A DNA stretch of 64,000 nucleotides. Origin: Salinispora vitiensis. GTDB lineage: Bacteria; Actinomycetota; Actinomycetes; Mycobacteriales; Micromonosporaceae. Shown piece after piece: positions 8,257 to 16,245 of this stretch (the stretch's first letter is position 1; each line of letters begins with the position of its first letter). Location: assembly GCF_000378825.1 (NCBI RefSeq), contig NZ_KB900388.1:4001654-4065653 (forward strand). Direction: 5' to 3'. Both the position numbers and the translations under genes were made by a program. The notes beneath the pieces were generated by a model that ran no database searches, was not told where the DNA came from, and saw nothing but the letters and a program-made list of their open reading frames with translations.

Positions 8257-10212
8257 TTACGCCGTTTGCCGGGGTGTGGGTAGCTCTTGGACGGGTGCGG
8301 CGGGTTGGTGTATGTGGGGGTGTACTAGGTAGGTCGGGGAGGGTGGTCGGCCTCCGGTTCGGGGACGCTCTGGTGTTTCTGTCTGTCGGAGGTAGCCGTG
8401 TGATTCGAGGGCTGCCAGTGGTGCGTCGAAGTCTGCGGCGGTGGGTAGCTGGGCCGATTTGAGTGCGCGGAAGGCCTCGCGTTTGGTGAAGGTGGTCGCC
8501 CCGGTTCGTTCGATCCATGCGGCGACGTGTCGGGCGTTGTGGGTGGTCTTGTCGGCTCCCATGTCGGAGAACGCGGCGAGGGCGTGGGTGGCGTAGTAGG
8601 TGCCGAGGAGTGCGGCGCGGTCGATGGTGTCGGCGGCGATGGGGTTGCCCCATCCGTCGCGGAGGTGTTCGGCGAGGTGGATTAGTCCGGCGATGCGGAC
8701 GATGGCGCCGGTGTATTTGCTGCCCCAGTCCACGATGTGTCCCCAGGCGCCGCCGGGGGCGAGGCGTGGCTCTACGGCGCGTTCGATGTCGAGCACCCGT
8801 TCGTTGGCGTCGGGGGTGAGGCACAAGACGGCAGGGTCGGTCCAGTCGGCGAGGCTGCCCACCAGCGCGCCGAGGTTGCTGGTGTAGGTGTCGGTCACGG
8901 TGTCAGGTACGGGGTCGGCTCCGATTTTGCGTCGTCCGACGGTGTTCTCAGGCAGGGAGAACAGGATGCGGGCGAGTAGGCCTTTGCCTCGGAAGCCTGG
9001 CATGTCGGCGATGTCGCGCAGCACGTCGGGTTGCACGGCCAGGCCCAGGGTGAGGGCAGGGTGCTCGACATGCTCCGAGGGGCGGGAGCGGCGGTTGACC
9101 CGCAGCATGTCCCCGGCGTGGCCCTTCAAGAAGACTTCGAGGTTGGGGGTGCCGGAGTAGCGGCCAGCGATGGTGGCGAAGATTCCGCCTTCTGGGGAGA
9201 GGACGGCGAGGCGTCCGTTCTGTTCGGCGAGCAGGGAGGCTGCTTCTTCGCTGGTCACGTCGTCGGCGACGAGTTGCGGTAGGACGGGCACGGTGATGGC
9301 GTCGGCGGTCATCGCGGCGTCGGTCGCTTCGGCGAGGAGGGTGTCACGGCCGGCGGCGTCGGCGTTCGCGGCGGCGATGGCGGCTTTCTCCGCGGCTTTC
9401 CCGGCCACGCGGGCGGCCAGCTGCGCTTCCACGATCGCCGGTTTGGTCCGCTCAACAAGGGCCTTCTCAGCGGCGAGCAGGGGGCCGGTCATGGCGGCGA
9501 ACACGGCGGACTTGCGGGAGCCGGGCGGTAAGACTACGACGGTGAACAGGTTGGTTGGTTCCCGCCACGACCCGCGTACTTCGACTTCGGCGCGGCCTCC
9601 GGCGGCGGTGGACAGCGCGGCGAGGGCGATGCATCCGGCCAGGTCGACGGGGGTTTGGGTGAACTCGGCGACGCCGTGCACCATCTCGGCGACCCAGGCG
9701 GGTAGGGCGTGGCTGGGGAAGTCGGGTAGGTGTCGGTGGTCGCCGAGCGGGATCAGCGGCGGCCATTGCGCGCCGTTGGAGGCTTGGTCGAGTATCGCCC
9801 GGCCAGTAGCGACGAGGTCGGCTACGTCGGTGCCGTCGTCGGCGCGTTGGGCGAGGTAGGTGCCGAGGTCGGCGACCTGGCGGCGGCGGGCGTGCTCGAC
9901 CACGATCCGCGCGTAATGCGGGGCGTTCGCGGCGGTGGGCACGGTGGCGATGAGGGTGTGCAGGTACGGGGCTCCACCCACCATGCCGAGGTCGCCGGTT
10001 TCGGTGAGGCGGCCCGCTACCGCGATCGGGTCGATCGGCTGTGCGGCGGCGTGCATGTGGCACAGCGTTTCCCAGAGTCGGGTGTGTGCGGGCCGGTAGA
10101 AGTCGGCCGGGGTGAGGGTGGCTGCCAGGTCGGCAACCACCTTCGGCGCGAGTAGAGCGGCACCGATCACGGCTCGTTCGGCCGCGAGGTCATGCGCGGG
10201 TGGTCGAGTCAC
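8257..10212 (-). CDS. AICE replication protein: DnaB-N domain plus DUF3987
   Basis: Protein of 651 residues. The N-terminal ~130 residues are a DnaB helicase N-terminal domain (HDLAAERAVIGAALL, DFYRPAHTRLWETL, APYLHTLIATVP). The remainder is DUF3987/YfjI-like, with a P-loop-like LPPGSRKSAVF, VLSPEGGIFATIAGRY, and PGFRGKGLLARILFSLPEN. It probably drives autonomous replication of the excised element. The start is GTG at 10212, with GGAGGTG 8 bases upstream; an in-frame extension to 10299 would run into a large hairpin. It is flanked by hairpins on both sides. Confidence 0.85.
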   Translation of the reverse strand: MTRPPAHDLAAERAVIGAALLAPKVVADLAATLTPADFYRPAHTRLWETLCHMHAAAQPIDPIAVAGRLTETGDLGMVGGAPYLHTLIATVPTAANAPHYARIVVEHARRRQVADLGTYLAQRADDGTDVADLVATGRAILDQASNGAQWPPLIPLGDHRHLPDFPSHALPAWVAEMVHGVAEFTQTPVDLAGCIALAALSTAAGGRAEVEVRGSWREPTNLFTVVVLPPGSRKSAVFAAMTGPLLAAEKALVERTKPAIVEAQLAARVAGKAAEKAAIAAANADAAGRDTLLAEATDAAMTADAITVPVLPQLVADDVTSEEAASLLAEQNGRLAVLSPEGGIFATIAGRYSGTPNLEVFLKGHAGDMLRVNRRSRPSEHVEHPALTLGLAVQPDVLRDIADMPGFRGKGLLARILFSLPENTVGRRKIGADPVPDTVTDTYTSNLGALVGSLADWTDPAVLCLTPDANERVLDIERAVEPRLAPGGAWGHIVDWGSKYTGAIVRIAGLIHLAEHLRDGWGNPIAADTIDRAALLGTYYATHALAAFSDMGADKTTHNARHVAAWIERTGATTFTKREAFRALKSAQLPTAADFDAPLAALESHGYLRQTETPERPRTGGRPPSPTYLVHPHIHQPAAPVQELPTPRQTA

Positions 10213-10263
10213 AGCAAAGCCACCTCCAACAGGGGTGAGAACTGGGCAAGACGGTGATGACGA

Positions 10264-10303
10264 CCTGGTGGCCAGCGCCCCGTGCGGGGCGCTGGCCACC
10301 AGG
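10264..10303 (-). terminator. strong hairpin after the DUF5131 gene
   Basis: Perfect 18-bp inverted repeat with a 4-base loop (10264-10281 and 10286-10303). A second small hairpin lies at 10311-10325 (GGCGCG/CGCGCC). They lie between the stop of the DUF5131 gene and the rep start, so they probably end the upstream operon. Confidence 0.75.
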
Positions 10304-10359
10304 TGGTGAGGGCGCGAAGCGCGCCAGTCAGGGTTTTGGGGTTACTCGGCGCTGCTGAC

Positions 10360-11118
10360 TTACACCGCTACCGGTACCCGGTCTGTCGAGGGCATCTGGT
10401 CCCAGATGCGTCCGTCGAGGGTTCGCCCGCCAGCTTTTGGAGTGCGGCCGCCCCACTGTTTGAAGAAGAACGGCACACCATCTTCGGCGCAGCGGTCCCG
10501 CGCTGTGCGCGCCCAGTCCGGGGCCATCGGCCGGGCGGACGGCCCGGACTCGCCTCCGACGATCACCCAGTGCATTCCGGTCAGATCAATGGTGGTTAAC
10601 GGTCCGAGTAGGGGTTCGGCGGAGACGAACCGCACCGCTGCGGGAACTTGACGCAGATGCTTTAGGCGGGCGAGCTGCCCGGCGTTTTCCACGCTGACGC
10701 CCATCCACACGTTGGCGGGCCAGTCGAACAGGTGCGCCACCTTGGCCAACCGCGCGGCCCGTTTGGTCAGGATCTGATAGGTGTGCTGCGGCGTTGCCGC
10801 CATTACGTCGAAGACCTCCTGGATGAACGAGGTCGGCACGCGGGCGTGGAACAGGTCCGACATCGAGTTCACGAACACCATCCGCGGCTGCTGCCACCGC
10901 AGCGGAAGCCTTACCGCGTCCGGGTGCAACGTCACCGCGAATCCAGGACCGGACGTGCGGGGATCACCGTCGTTTTGGTACTTCGTCGAACCCATCGCCT
11001 TTAACCGCTTGGCCAGCGTTAGGGCGTAGCAGTTGTCGCAGCCTGTGGAGATGCGGTCGCAGCCGGTGGTGGGGTTCCACGTGGCCTCGGTCCACTCGAT
11101 CGCACTGTGATTAGCCAC
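10360..11118 (-). CDS. AICE-borne three-cysteine DUF5131 (Gp37/Gp68) protein
   Basis: Protein of 252 residues aligning end to end without gaps to the chromosomal copy at 4337-5095, with the same C-x6-C-x2-C at 20-30 (GCDRISTGCDNCY), FVNSMSDLFH, SAEPLLGPL and FFFKQWGG. GTG at 11118 was chosen because AGAGAGG lies about 8 bases upstream and the start then matches the paralogue; ATG at 11124 and GTG/ATG at 11145 are possible. The element carries no TcmP. The upstream neighbour, 51 bases away on the same strand, is a PP-loop ATPase. Role unproven. Confidence 0.85.
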   Translation of the reverse strand: MANHSAIEWTEATWNPTTGCDRISTGCDNCYALTLAKRLKAMGSTKYQNDGDPRTSGPGFAVTLHPDAVRLPLRWQQPRMVFVNSMSDLFHARVPTSFIQEVFDVMAATPQHTYQILTKRAARLAKVAHLFDWPANVWMGVSVENAGQLARLKHLRQVPAAVRFVSAEPLLGPLTTIDLTGMHWVIVGGESGPSARPMAPDWARTARDRCAEDGVPFFFKQWGGRTPKAGGRTLDGRIWDQMPSTDRVPVAV

Positions 11119-11169
11119 GGCCATCCCCTCTCTTATGATCGACATTTGTCGTACATACGTTCAGTGCGG

Positions 11170-11982
11170 TCACGTGAAGCAGGCTCTGTTGTCACACAGC
11201 GCGTCGTTGTCGGTGGGGTCGAAGCCGGGCAGCATGTGTTGCGCGGCGGTGATGGCGGTGGCTAGGGGCTGGTTGAATCGGGTGAGGTAGACGGGATCCT
11301 TGCCCAGCACGCCGCGCCGGGCGTTGAGTAGGTCTTCCAGCGCGCACGCGCGGGCGAATAGCTCCGGTCGGTCGCGGCGCGTCTCTGCCCATGTAGAGGG
11401 CCGCCGGAACGGGCAGAACCAGCATGCGCTTTTGGGTGGTACCGGTAGGCCGGCGGCGCGAATGATCTGCTGGCAGTCGTGTCGGCGTAGTGGCGGGTCG
11501 TGGTCGAGTAGTGGGTAGGTGGGCTGCTCGTAGGGCATGGCCCGGCGGTTGTTGACGCGCTCGATCTCGTCAAGGCTGATGCCGATGCCCACGGTGGCCG
11601 GGGTGTCGGCACTGGCGCCGTGGGCTTTGAGCCACTTGCCGATTACCCGAATTTTGAAGTCCGCCGTGCAGGATCTGGTGCCGGGTGCCCCGTTGGACAT
11701 GCGTACCGGTATCGGTAGTGACCGGCTACCGGGGCGGGTTAGCCGGCCGTACAGAGTCTCCCGCGTGCCGTCGCGTCGGACACGGTGCAGCTCGTGAAGC
11801 TGGATGCCGTGCAGCGCCGCGTAGGGCTTGGCGTACTGCTCTAGGTAGTCCAGGGTTGCGGGGTCTTCGGAGTCGTCGCCGACGTTGGCGAATAGGAACA
11901 CCGGGAAGTCGATCCGCCCCGTGGCGGCCAGCACCAGGGCTGCGGTTGACTGCACCCCGCCGCCGTAGGAGAACACGTTCAC
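11170..11982 (-). CDS. PP-loop ATP pyrophosphatase (PAPS reductase/DndC-like)
   Basis: Protein of 270 residues. The N-terminal SYGGGVQST (5-13) is the SGGxxS-type PP-loop that adenylates a substrate in PAPS reductase, DndC and tRNA thiolases. Further Cys residues occur in TRSCTADFK, HDCQQI, SACWFCPFR (CxxC) and near the C-terminus (LCDNRACFT), which suggests a metal or iron-sulfur site. GTG start with GGAGGTG upstream, overlapping the preceding small gene by 4 bases (GTGA). Known relatives act in sulfur transfer to nucleic acids or in sulfate assimilation. Linkage to a DUF5131 protein suggests a modification pathway, by inference only. Confidence 0.8.
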   Translation of the reverse strand: MNVFSYGGGVQSTAALVLAATGRIDFPVFLFANVGDDSEDPATLDYLEQYAKPYAALHGIQLHELHRVRRDGTRETLYGRLTRPGSRSLPIPVRMSNGAPGTRSCTADFKIRVIGKWLKAHGASADTPATVGIGISLDEIERVNNRRAMPYEQPTYPLLDHDPPLRRHDCQQIIRAAGLPVPPKSACWFCPFRRPSTWAETRRDRPELFARACALEDLLNARRGVLGKDPVYLTRFNQPLATAITAAQHMLPGFDPTDNDALCDNRACFT

Positions 11983-12251
11983 GCGGCACCTCCGGTTCGG
12001 TTCGGGAACGGCAGCACGGTCGCGCCCTGGTCGCTGGTGGTGGTTCGGCGGGCGAGGCGTGCCGGTCGGCCGTTGGTGGTGGTGATGGTGAGGCGTAGGT
12101 AGAGGCGGGATCGGCCGGTGTCGGCGCCGGCCATCGGGTGGTGTTGGCCACGCTGGGCGAGCCGGCCGGCGGCGGTTAGGGCGTGGGTGGCGGCGTCGAG
12201 TTCGGCGGGGGTGCCGGCCAGCCACACTTCCAGGCCGGTGATGGTGGTCAT
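11979..12251 (-). CDS. small AICE protein, GTPAE family paralogue
   Basis: Protein of 90 residues: strand ITGLEVWL, then AGTPAELDAATHAL helix, then GRSRLYLRLTI, and a basic, Pro-rich tail. The layout resembles the 55-residue protein at 7791-7958. ATG start overlaps the stop of the upstream gene (ATGA), and its own stop overlaps the PP-loop start, so it belongs to a coupled operon. Function unknown. Confidence 0.7.
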   Translation of the reverse strand: MTTITGLEVWLAGTPAELDAATHALTAAGRLAQRGQHHPMAGADTGRSRLYLRLTITTTNGRPARLARRTTTSDQGATVLPFPNRTGGAA

Positions 12252-12496
12252 CGGTGGGCCTCTGCGCGGAGGCGGCGAAAGACGTTAACGACGCGTCGGC
12301 CGGTGCGAAGGCGGATGCCGTGGCGGCAGCGGCGGCAGGTTTGTGGCCGGTGAAGGACGCGGGTGGTGGTGTGGCCTGTTCCGGCGCAGCGTTGGCAGGT
12401 TTTGAACGGGGAGATCCAGCACAGCCCGGCGTAACCGAGCGTAACGGCCAGGGTTGCGGCGGTGAGGGTGCTAGCAGCGGTGAGAAGGGGGGTCAC
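12248..12496 (-). CDS. small membrane protein with zinc-ribbon-like cysteines
   Basis: Protein of 82 residues. An N-terminal hydrophobic segment (about 4-29) precedes TCQRCAGTGHTT and TCRRCRHG, two CxxC pairs resembling a DnaJ-type zinc ribbon, and a basic tail. GTG start at 12496 with GGAGG upstream. First gene of the operon that runs into the PP-loop and DUF5131 genes. Similar small proteins occur in other AICEs; function unknown. Confidence 0.7.
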   Translation of the reverse strand: MTPLLTAASTLTAATLAVTLGYAGLCWISPFKTCQRCAGTGHTTTRVLHRPQTCRRCRHGIRLRTGRRVVNVFRRLRAEAHR

Positions 12497-12538
12497 AACG
12501 GCCTCCAGGGCGGTTTTTTGGGTGTGTGGGGCCGTGAG

Positions 12539-12625
12539 CTGCTAGGTACTAGACCGCAGCTCATGATTTCGATGGGGTGCTAGCAGCTCTGCTAGGCCTA
12601 GCAGGTTGGGGTGCTAGGCCTAGCA
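12539..12625. repeat. palindrome cluster after traB: candidate clt transfer locus
   Basis: TGCTAG occurs four times in about 80 bases. There are perfect palindromes CTGCTAGGCCTAGCAG at 12589-12604 and TGCTAGGCCTAGCA at 12612-12625, the shorter TGCTAGCA at 12578-12585, and CTAGGTACTAG at 12542-12552. The cluster begins 16 bases past the traB stop. In Streptomyces plasmids and AICEs, TraB recognises short repeats in a clt locus near its own gene. It could instead be an operator for the downstream operon. Confidence 0.6.
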
Positions 12626-12640
12626 GGCTGCGCGGTCACG

Positions 12641-14848
12641 TCAGCTCGACCGTTTGCGGTTACGCTCCGCGATTGTTTTGATGAGGTGTTCGTGGCTGAT
12701 GCCACGCCGGGTGGTCTCTTTGCCGTCGGGCAGCCGCCCGTATACGTCGGCAACCTTGATGATCGTGTGGGGCTTGAGTGCGGCGGTGAGTTGCGCTGAT
12801 TCCCACCCCTGGTAGGCCTCGGGCCGCAGCTCGGCCAGCAGACCGCACAGTGTCTCGTTCCACGCCTTCTTCTCGTCACCGGGCCAGACGCGGGCGAGGT
12901 CGGCGAGCACGTCGGCGACCGGGGCGACGGCGCGGGTCTGCTCGTCCGGTGCGGGGAGGGTGCCGGCGGTTTGCCGCAGCGCGACGGCGCGGGTGACGAC
13001 GCGGCCGGCGGCGGTGGTGTCGACGTAGAACGAGCGCACTGCTGAGGCTTTGGGGCCGAAGCCGCGCAGGATGCCCCATCCGGCTTCGCTGACGGGCTGG
13101 AACACGGTGGCGCGGTAGCCGTTCTTGTAGGCCGACGTGCCGAGGATCATGTCGTTGGCGGTCTGGTCGGCCACGGACAGGCAGAACCGGGAGTTGACGT
13201 TGCGGGTGATGCCGGTGGGCAGGCTGTCCTTGTCGGGGATCTGCGTACCGATCAGGATGATCACCCCGAGCGCCCGACCAAGCTTGATGACCTTCTCCAG
13301 GAGCTCTCCGGCGTCTTTGCCGTACTTGCTGGTCATCAGCTCTTGCAGCTCATCGAACCAGGCCACGAGCGGGTGCAGGCCGGACCCCTTGAGCGATGCG
13401 AGTTCGGGGGTGACCTTGTTCTCCGGGGCCTTGCCGAGGCGGGCGTAGTGCTCGATGCGCTTGGAGCGGCGGCGGCACTCCTCATACAGCCACTCGATGA
13501 ACGCGAAGCACCGGGCGAGGGTGTCATCGTCAAAGCCGTTGCCGTACTCGGCCATTACCGGCTCAAGGACGGCGAAGTCCCCGACGCCTTTGAGTTCGTA
13601 GCCCCGGATCTCGGTACGCGGGTCCAGCGCGGCGGCCAACACGAGGTCGCGTAGCGCGAACGTCTTCCCGGAGCCGGGCTGACCACCGAACAGCCAGTTG
13701 CGGAACATCAGATCCACGCTGACCGTGTCCAGCCTCGGGGTGGTGGCGAACGCGAACGGCTTGAACACGTCCACCTTCGCTGAGGGCGATAGCAGCGGCC
13801 ACGCGGGCTGTTTCATCTGCGACGCCGGCTCGTACCCGACCCACAACGCCAGCCGGCCCGTGTGCCCTGGTGCCGGTTCGGGCCACACCTGATCCAGCGG
13901 CAGCCGCATCGCTGAGGCGAGCTTGCCGCGGCGGGCCACCACCTCGGCGGCCTCCACGCCGTAGGGCAGATCCACGACGGCGAGGTGGCCGGGCCCGTCA
14001 CGGTGAATGTCGACCGGGAAACTGATCGCTTTCGCGTCCCGTGCCACCGCCGAGTTGATGGCCGACATTTGCAGCGAGGTCAGCGCCCGGCGCACCAGCT
14101 CGGCGGTGAGCTTGCGGTAGCGGCTGCCCTCGGTAACCCGGTCGGTCAACGGCTTGTCCGCCGGCCGCCCGAGCGTGGCCAACAGCGGCACCAACGCCGC
14201 CAGCGCAACCCACCGCCACCAGGCGGGCCCCACCGCGAGCACGATCACCCCGGCGACCACCGCCCCGGTGCCCCCGGCGAGGACCCACCACCGCCACACG
14301 CTCTGGCGTTGCCGCCGGGCGTCGAGCTTCATCCAGGTGTCGGCGTCGCCTCGGGTCGCGGCGGCCTGCCGCAGATGCCAGTTGCCTTCCTCGGCGGTAG
14401 CCCAGTGCACCGCCCGGCCGGCACCCCGCACCAGGCCGATCGGCGCGTACACGGCCGTCTTCGCCGCGTACTTCGGTAGCCGCACCGAGTGGTAGGCGGC
14501 CACATAGCCGGCGTCCTTGCTCTGATGCCGCACCGCCGCCCGCAACGCGCGACCAGACCGCGCCCAATCAGCCAGAATCGGCCGCCGCTGACGCTGCCGC
14601 GCCACCACATCCCGAGGAATGTCCTCAGCAGCGTCAACCGGCCCACCATCACGGCCTGGACCGTCATCAACGCTCTCCGCGTCCTCGGTGTCCTCGTCGG
14701 TCTCGTCAGGCGGGCTACCAGATGCACCACGGCGCGACCGTGCCACGTCCAGGTCCACCACCTCGGCGTCCGGGCCGATGGTGGAGTCGGTGAGGTCCAC
14801 TTCGGCGGCCTGCCAGTCGAAACGGCCATCATCAGGGGAGCTAGCCAC
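12641..14848 (-). CDS. traB: FtsK/SpoIIIE-type conjugal DNA translocase (TraB-like)
   Basis: Membrane-bound ATPase of 735 residues that moves double-stranded DNA between mycelial cells, the single key transfer protein of AICEs. Acidic N-terminus, two membrane segments at about 186-226, Walker A GGQPGSGKT at about 388-396, a Walker-B-like LVAWFDELQEL at about 495, then the FtsK motor and a C-terminal winged-helix-like end (TTRRGISHEHLIKTIAE), the expected DNA-recognition part. GTG start with AGGAGGACC upstream. It overlaps the preceding gene by 8 bases. Confidence 0.92.
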   Translation of the reverse strand: MASSPDDGRFDWQAAEVDLTDSTIGPDAEVVDLDVARSRRGASGSPPDETDEDTEDAESVDDGPGRDGGPVDAAEDIPRDVVARQRQRRPILADWARSGRALRAAVRHQSKDAGYVAAYHSVRLPKYAAKTAVYAPIGLVRGAGRAVHWATAEEGNWHLRQAAATRGDADTWMKLDARRQRQSVWRWWVLAGGTGAVVAGVIVLAVGPAWWRWVALAALVPLLATLGRPADKPLTDRVTEGSRYRKLTAELVRRALTSLQMSAINSAVARDAKAISFPVDIHRDGPGHLAVVDLPYGVEAAEVVARRGKLASAMRLPLDQVWPEPAPGHTGRLALWVGYEPASQMKQPAWPLLSPSAKVDVFKPFAFATTPRLDTVSVDLMFRNWLFGGQPGSGKTFALRDLVLAAALDPRTEIRGYELKGVGDFAVLEPVMAEYGNGFDDDTLARCFAFIEWLYEECRRRSKRIEHYARLGKAPENKVTPELASLKGSGLHPLVAWFDELQELMTSKYGKDAGELLEKVIKLGRALGVIILIGTQIPDKDSLPTGITRNVNSRFCLSVADQTANDMILGTSAYKNGYRATVFQPVSEAGWGILRGFGPKASAVRSFYVDTTAAGRVVTRAVALRQTAGTLPAPDEQTRAVAPVADVLADLARVWPGDEKKAWNETLCGLLAELRPEAYQGWESAQLTAALKPHTIIKVADVYGRLPDGKETTRRGISHEHLIKTIAERNRKRSS

Positions 14849-15182
14849 GGCGGTCCTCCTTGCCGGTCGCGCGGGTAGTGGTGATGTCGGTACACAGCCG
14901 GGCGTCGGAATCGATGTGCCACGGCGACGTGCGCGTCAGGCCACGCGCGGTCAGCGCGTCGGCCACGGCAGCGAACTCGCCCTCATCGGGCCGGTCAGGG
15001 GTGCCGTTGCGCCTCGGGAGGGTCCTGACCCACTCGGTTCCCTGCGTGCAGTGAATGAGCAGCAGGTAGCCGCCTGACGCGGCGGGGGCGATCGTGGCCC
15101 GTAACGGGGTGCCCAGCCACCAGCGGGGGCGGGGACGCACACGGGCGACGGCTCGCCGTAGTGCCTGGATGGGTGACAGCAT
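14841..15182 (-). CDS. small AICE protein upstream of traB
   Basis: Protein of 113 residues from ATG 15182 (AGGAGAG upstream). A basic N-terminal helix (LSPIQALRRAVARVRPRPRW), then strand-rich GYLLLIHCTQGTEWVRTLP and EFAAVADALTARGLT. No domain recognised. Its stop overlaps the traB start, so it is probably co-translated with traB and may assist transfer. Confidence 0.65.
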   Translation of the reverse strand: MLSPIQALRRAVARVRPRPRWWLGTPLRATIAPAASGGYLLLIHCTQGTEWVRTLPRRNGTPDRPDEGEFAAVADALTARGLTRTSPWHIDSDARLCTDITTTRATGKEDRRG

Positions 15183-15225
15183 CAAAGGGTCTCTCCTGTG
15201 GTGTGAGTAGCGAGATCGGGAGGGG

Positions 15226-15269
15226 CCGGTGGCACGGCGTGGTTGTCGAGGCCGGTGCCGTGCCACCGG
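15226..15269 (-). terminator. intergenic stem-loop A
   Basis: Perfect 13-bp inverted repeat (CCGGTGGCACGGC at 15226-15238, complement at 15257-15269) with an 18-base loop. It lies between the end of the upstream small ORF and the leader of the next gene. One of at least five such stem-loops in this cassette. No T run, so a factor-independent terminator, attenuator or processing site are all possible. Confidence 0.7.
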
Positions 15270-15275
15270 GCGGGG

Positions 15276-15488
15276 TTAGGACTTGTGTTTGCGGGCGCAG
15301 ACCGGGCAGGTGATCGTGGTGCCTGCCGGCATCTCCACCTCGCCGGCGAGGTCCACACCACACAGCCCACGTAGCGCTTTTTGCGGGGGTTCAGGACATG
15401 CACGGCAGCAGACGCGGTCGGCGGTGTACGACCGAACATTGCGGTTCCCTTCCAGCGGCCAGACGGTCTGGCGGCCTCCGCGCACCAC
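15276..15488 (-). CDS. small zinc-ribbon-like protein (start uncertain)
   Basis: The frame of up to 70 residues contains VCCRACPEPP, LCGVDLAGEV and CPVCARKHKS, a convincing zinc ribbon, and it stops 7 bases before stem-loop A. The start is a problem. GTG 15488 would put the conserved 18-bp motif and a stem-loop inside the gene. The best-placed ATG (15439, after GGAAGGGAAC) is in another frame that loses the cysteines. Either there is a frameshift here or a non-standard start is used. Confidence 0.5.
   Translation of the reverse strand: MVRGGRQTVWPLEGNRNVRSYTADRVCCRACPEPPQKALRGLCGVDLAGEVEMPAGTTITCPVCARKHKS
15459..15476 (-). promoter_or_regulatory. conserved 18-bp motif, copy 1
   Basis: CCAGACGGTCTGGCGGCC, one of three copies of CCAGRCGKTCTGGCGGCC (others at 16442 and 16909), with a looser fourth at 15682-15699. 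The core CCAG-N5-CTGG is palindromic. Each copy sits 18-24 bases upstream of a start codon or start-like ATG and next to a stem-loop. Could be an operator or a leader hairpin. Confidence 0.6.
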
Positions 15489-15508
15489 CGGGTGATGGGC
15501 CGGTGGTG
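15483..15508 (-). terminator. intergenic stem-loop B
   Basis: Perfect 9-bp inverted repeat CACCACCGG with an 8-base loop, 15 bases after the stop of the 45-residue ORF. Confidence 0.6.
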
Positions 15509-15523
15509 ACGGGGGCGGTCAGA

Positions 15524-15661
15524 TCAGTTCTTTTTGGTCTTTTTCTGGACCATGTCTCGGATGCCGGTCAGGCCGCCTACCAGCATCTGGTCGTGTGTGG
15601 TGCACAGGGCCGCGCCTTCCCAGGCGACGGGCTTGCCGCACCAGCAGGTCTTCTTCGCCAT
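15524..15661 (-). CDS. micro-protein with paired cysteines, 45 aa
   Basis: ATG at 15661 with GAAGGAG 9 bases upstream. It starts MAKKTCWCGKPVAW, has a further Cys in AALCTTHD, and ends in the basic VQKKTKKN. CxC plus C/H suggests metal binding. Stem-loops flank it on both sides. Function unknown. Confidence 0.65.
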   Translation of the reverse strand: MAKKTCWCGKPVAWEGAALCTTHDQMLVGGLTGIRDMVQKKTKKN

Positions 15662-15699
15662 GTCGTTCACTCCTTCGCTGGCCGGTCGGTCTGACCGGT

Positions 15700-15743
15700 C
15701 CCCGCGTGCCACCGGCGGGCGGTGGGTGCCGGTGGCCACGGGG
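15700..15743 (-). terminator. intergenic stem-loop C
   Basis: GCCACCGGC (15708-15716) pairs with 15728-15736, extended by CCCCG/CGGGG flanks with a bulge. It is followed (leftward) by CCGGTCGGTCTGACCGG at 15682-15698, a loose form of the 18-bp motif, about 20 bases upstream of the next ATG. Confidence 0.6.
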
Positions 15744-15748
15744 AGCGG

Positions 15749-16216
15749 TCAGGCCGCGCAGAGCAGTGCGGAGGCGAACAGAAACGCCACGTGCCAGGAC
15801 TGGTCCAGGGCGTAGGCGCCGGTGCCCAACGAGGGGTTGTCGCCTCGGTCGGGCCGGGGAGCACCTAGGGCGTAGAAACGGGCCAAGCCCAGGGCAGCGG
15901 CGATTCGGGCGAGGGGGGTGCGCCGGTCGGCGATGTAGTGCGATATCGCCGAGACGGTCAGTCCGGCGCTGACCGCCCACGGGTCCAGCCGCAGGCCGGT
16001 GCCAGCCATCAGAATCACCAGCGCTACCAGGGCGGTAAGGGTGTATGTGGCGACGTGAGCGGCGCAGGCAAGCCGCCCCGGCCAGCCAGGACGGCCTTTG
16101 TGGTCGGCTTGGTGTTGCGACTGGATCCAATGGTCACCCACCTGGTGAGCGACGTAGAGGGCGACGAACACGGCGGCGAACGTCGCAGCGTGCCCGCTAC
16201 TCGGATCTGCGAACAT
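15749..16216 (-). CDS. AICE membrane protein, DUF3307-like
   Basis: Protein of 155 residues from ATG 16216 (GGGAG upstream). It has about four hydrophobic segments. The pattern VALYVAHQVGDHWIQSQHQADHKG and the later SHYIADRRTPL resemble DUF3307 membrane proteins often seen in actinobacterial mobile elements. The C-terminus is hydrophobic (SWHVAFLFASALL). The specific role is not known. Confidence 0.65.
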   Translation of the reverse strand: MFADPSSGHAATFAAVFVALYVAHQVGDHWIQSQHQADHKGRPGWPGRLACAAHVATYTLTALVALVILMAGTGLRLDPWAVSAGLTVSAISHYIADRRTPLARIAAALGLARFYALGAPRPDRGDNPSLGTGAYALDQSWHVAFLFASALLCAA

Positions 16217-16245
16217 GAGGGGACTCCCAAGGTCGGTAGGTGCGG

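Noticed and set aside
15182..15439. 85-residue frame starting at the well-placed ATG 15439
   Set aside because: It runs through stem-loop A and loses the cysteine ribbon; kept only as a hint for the true start.
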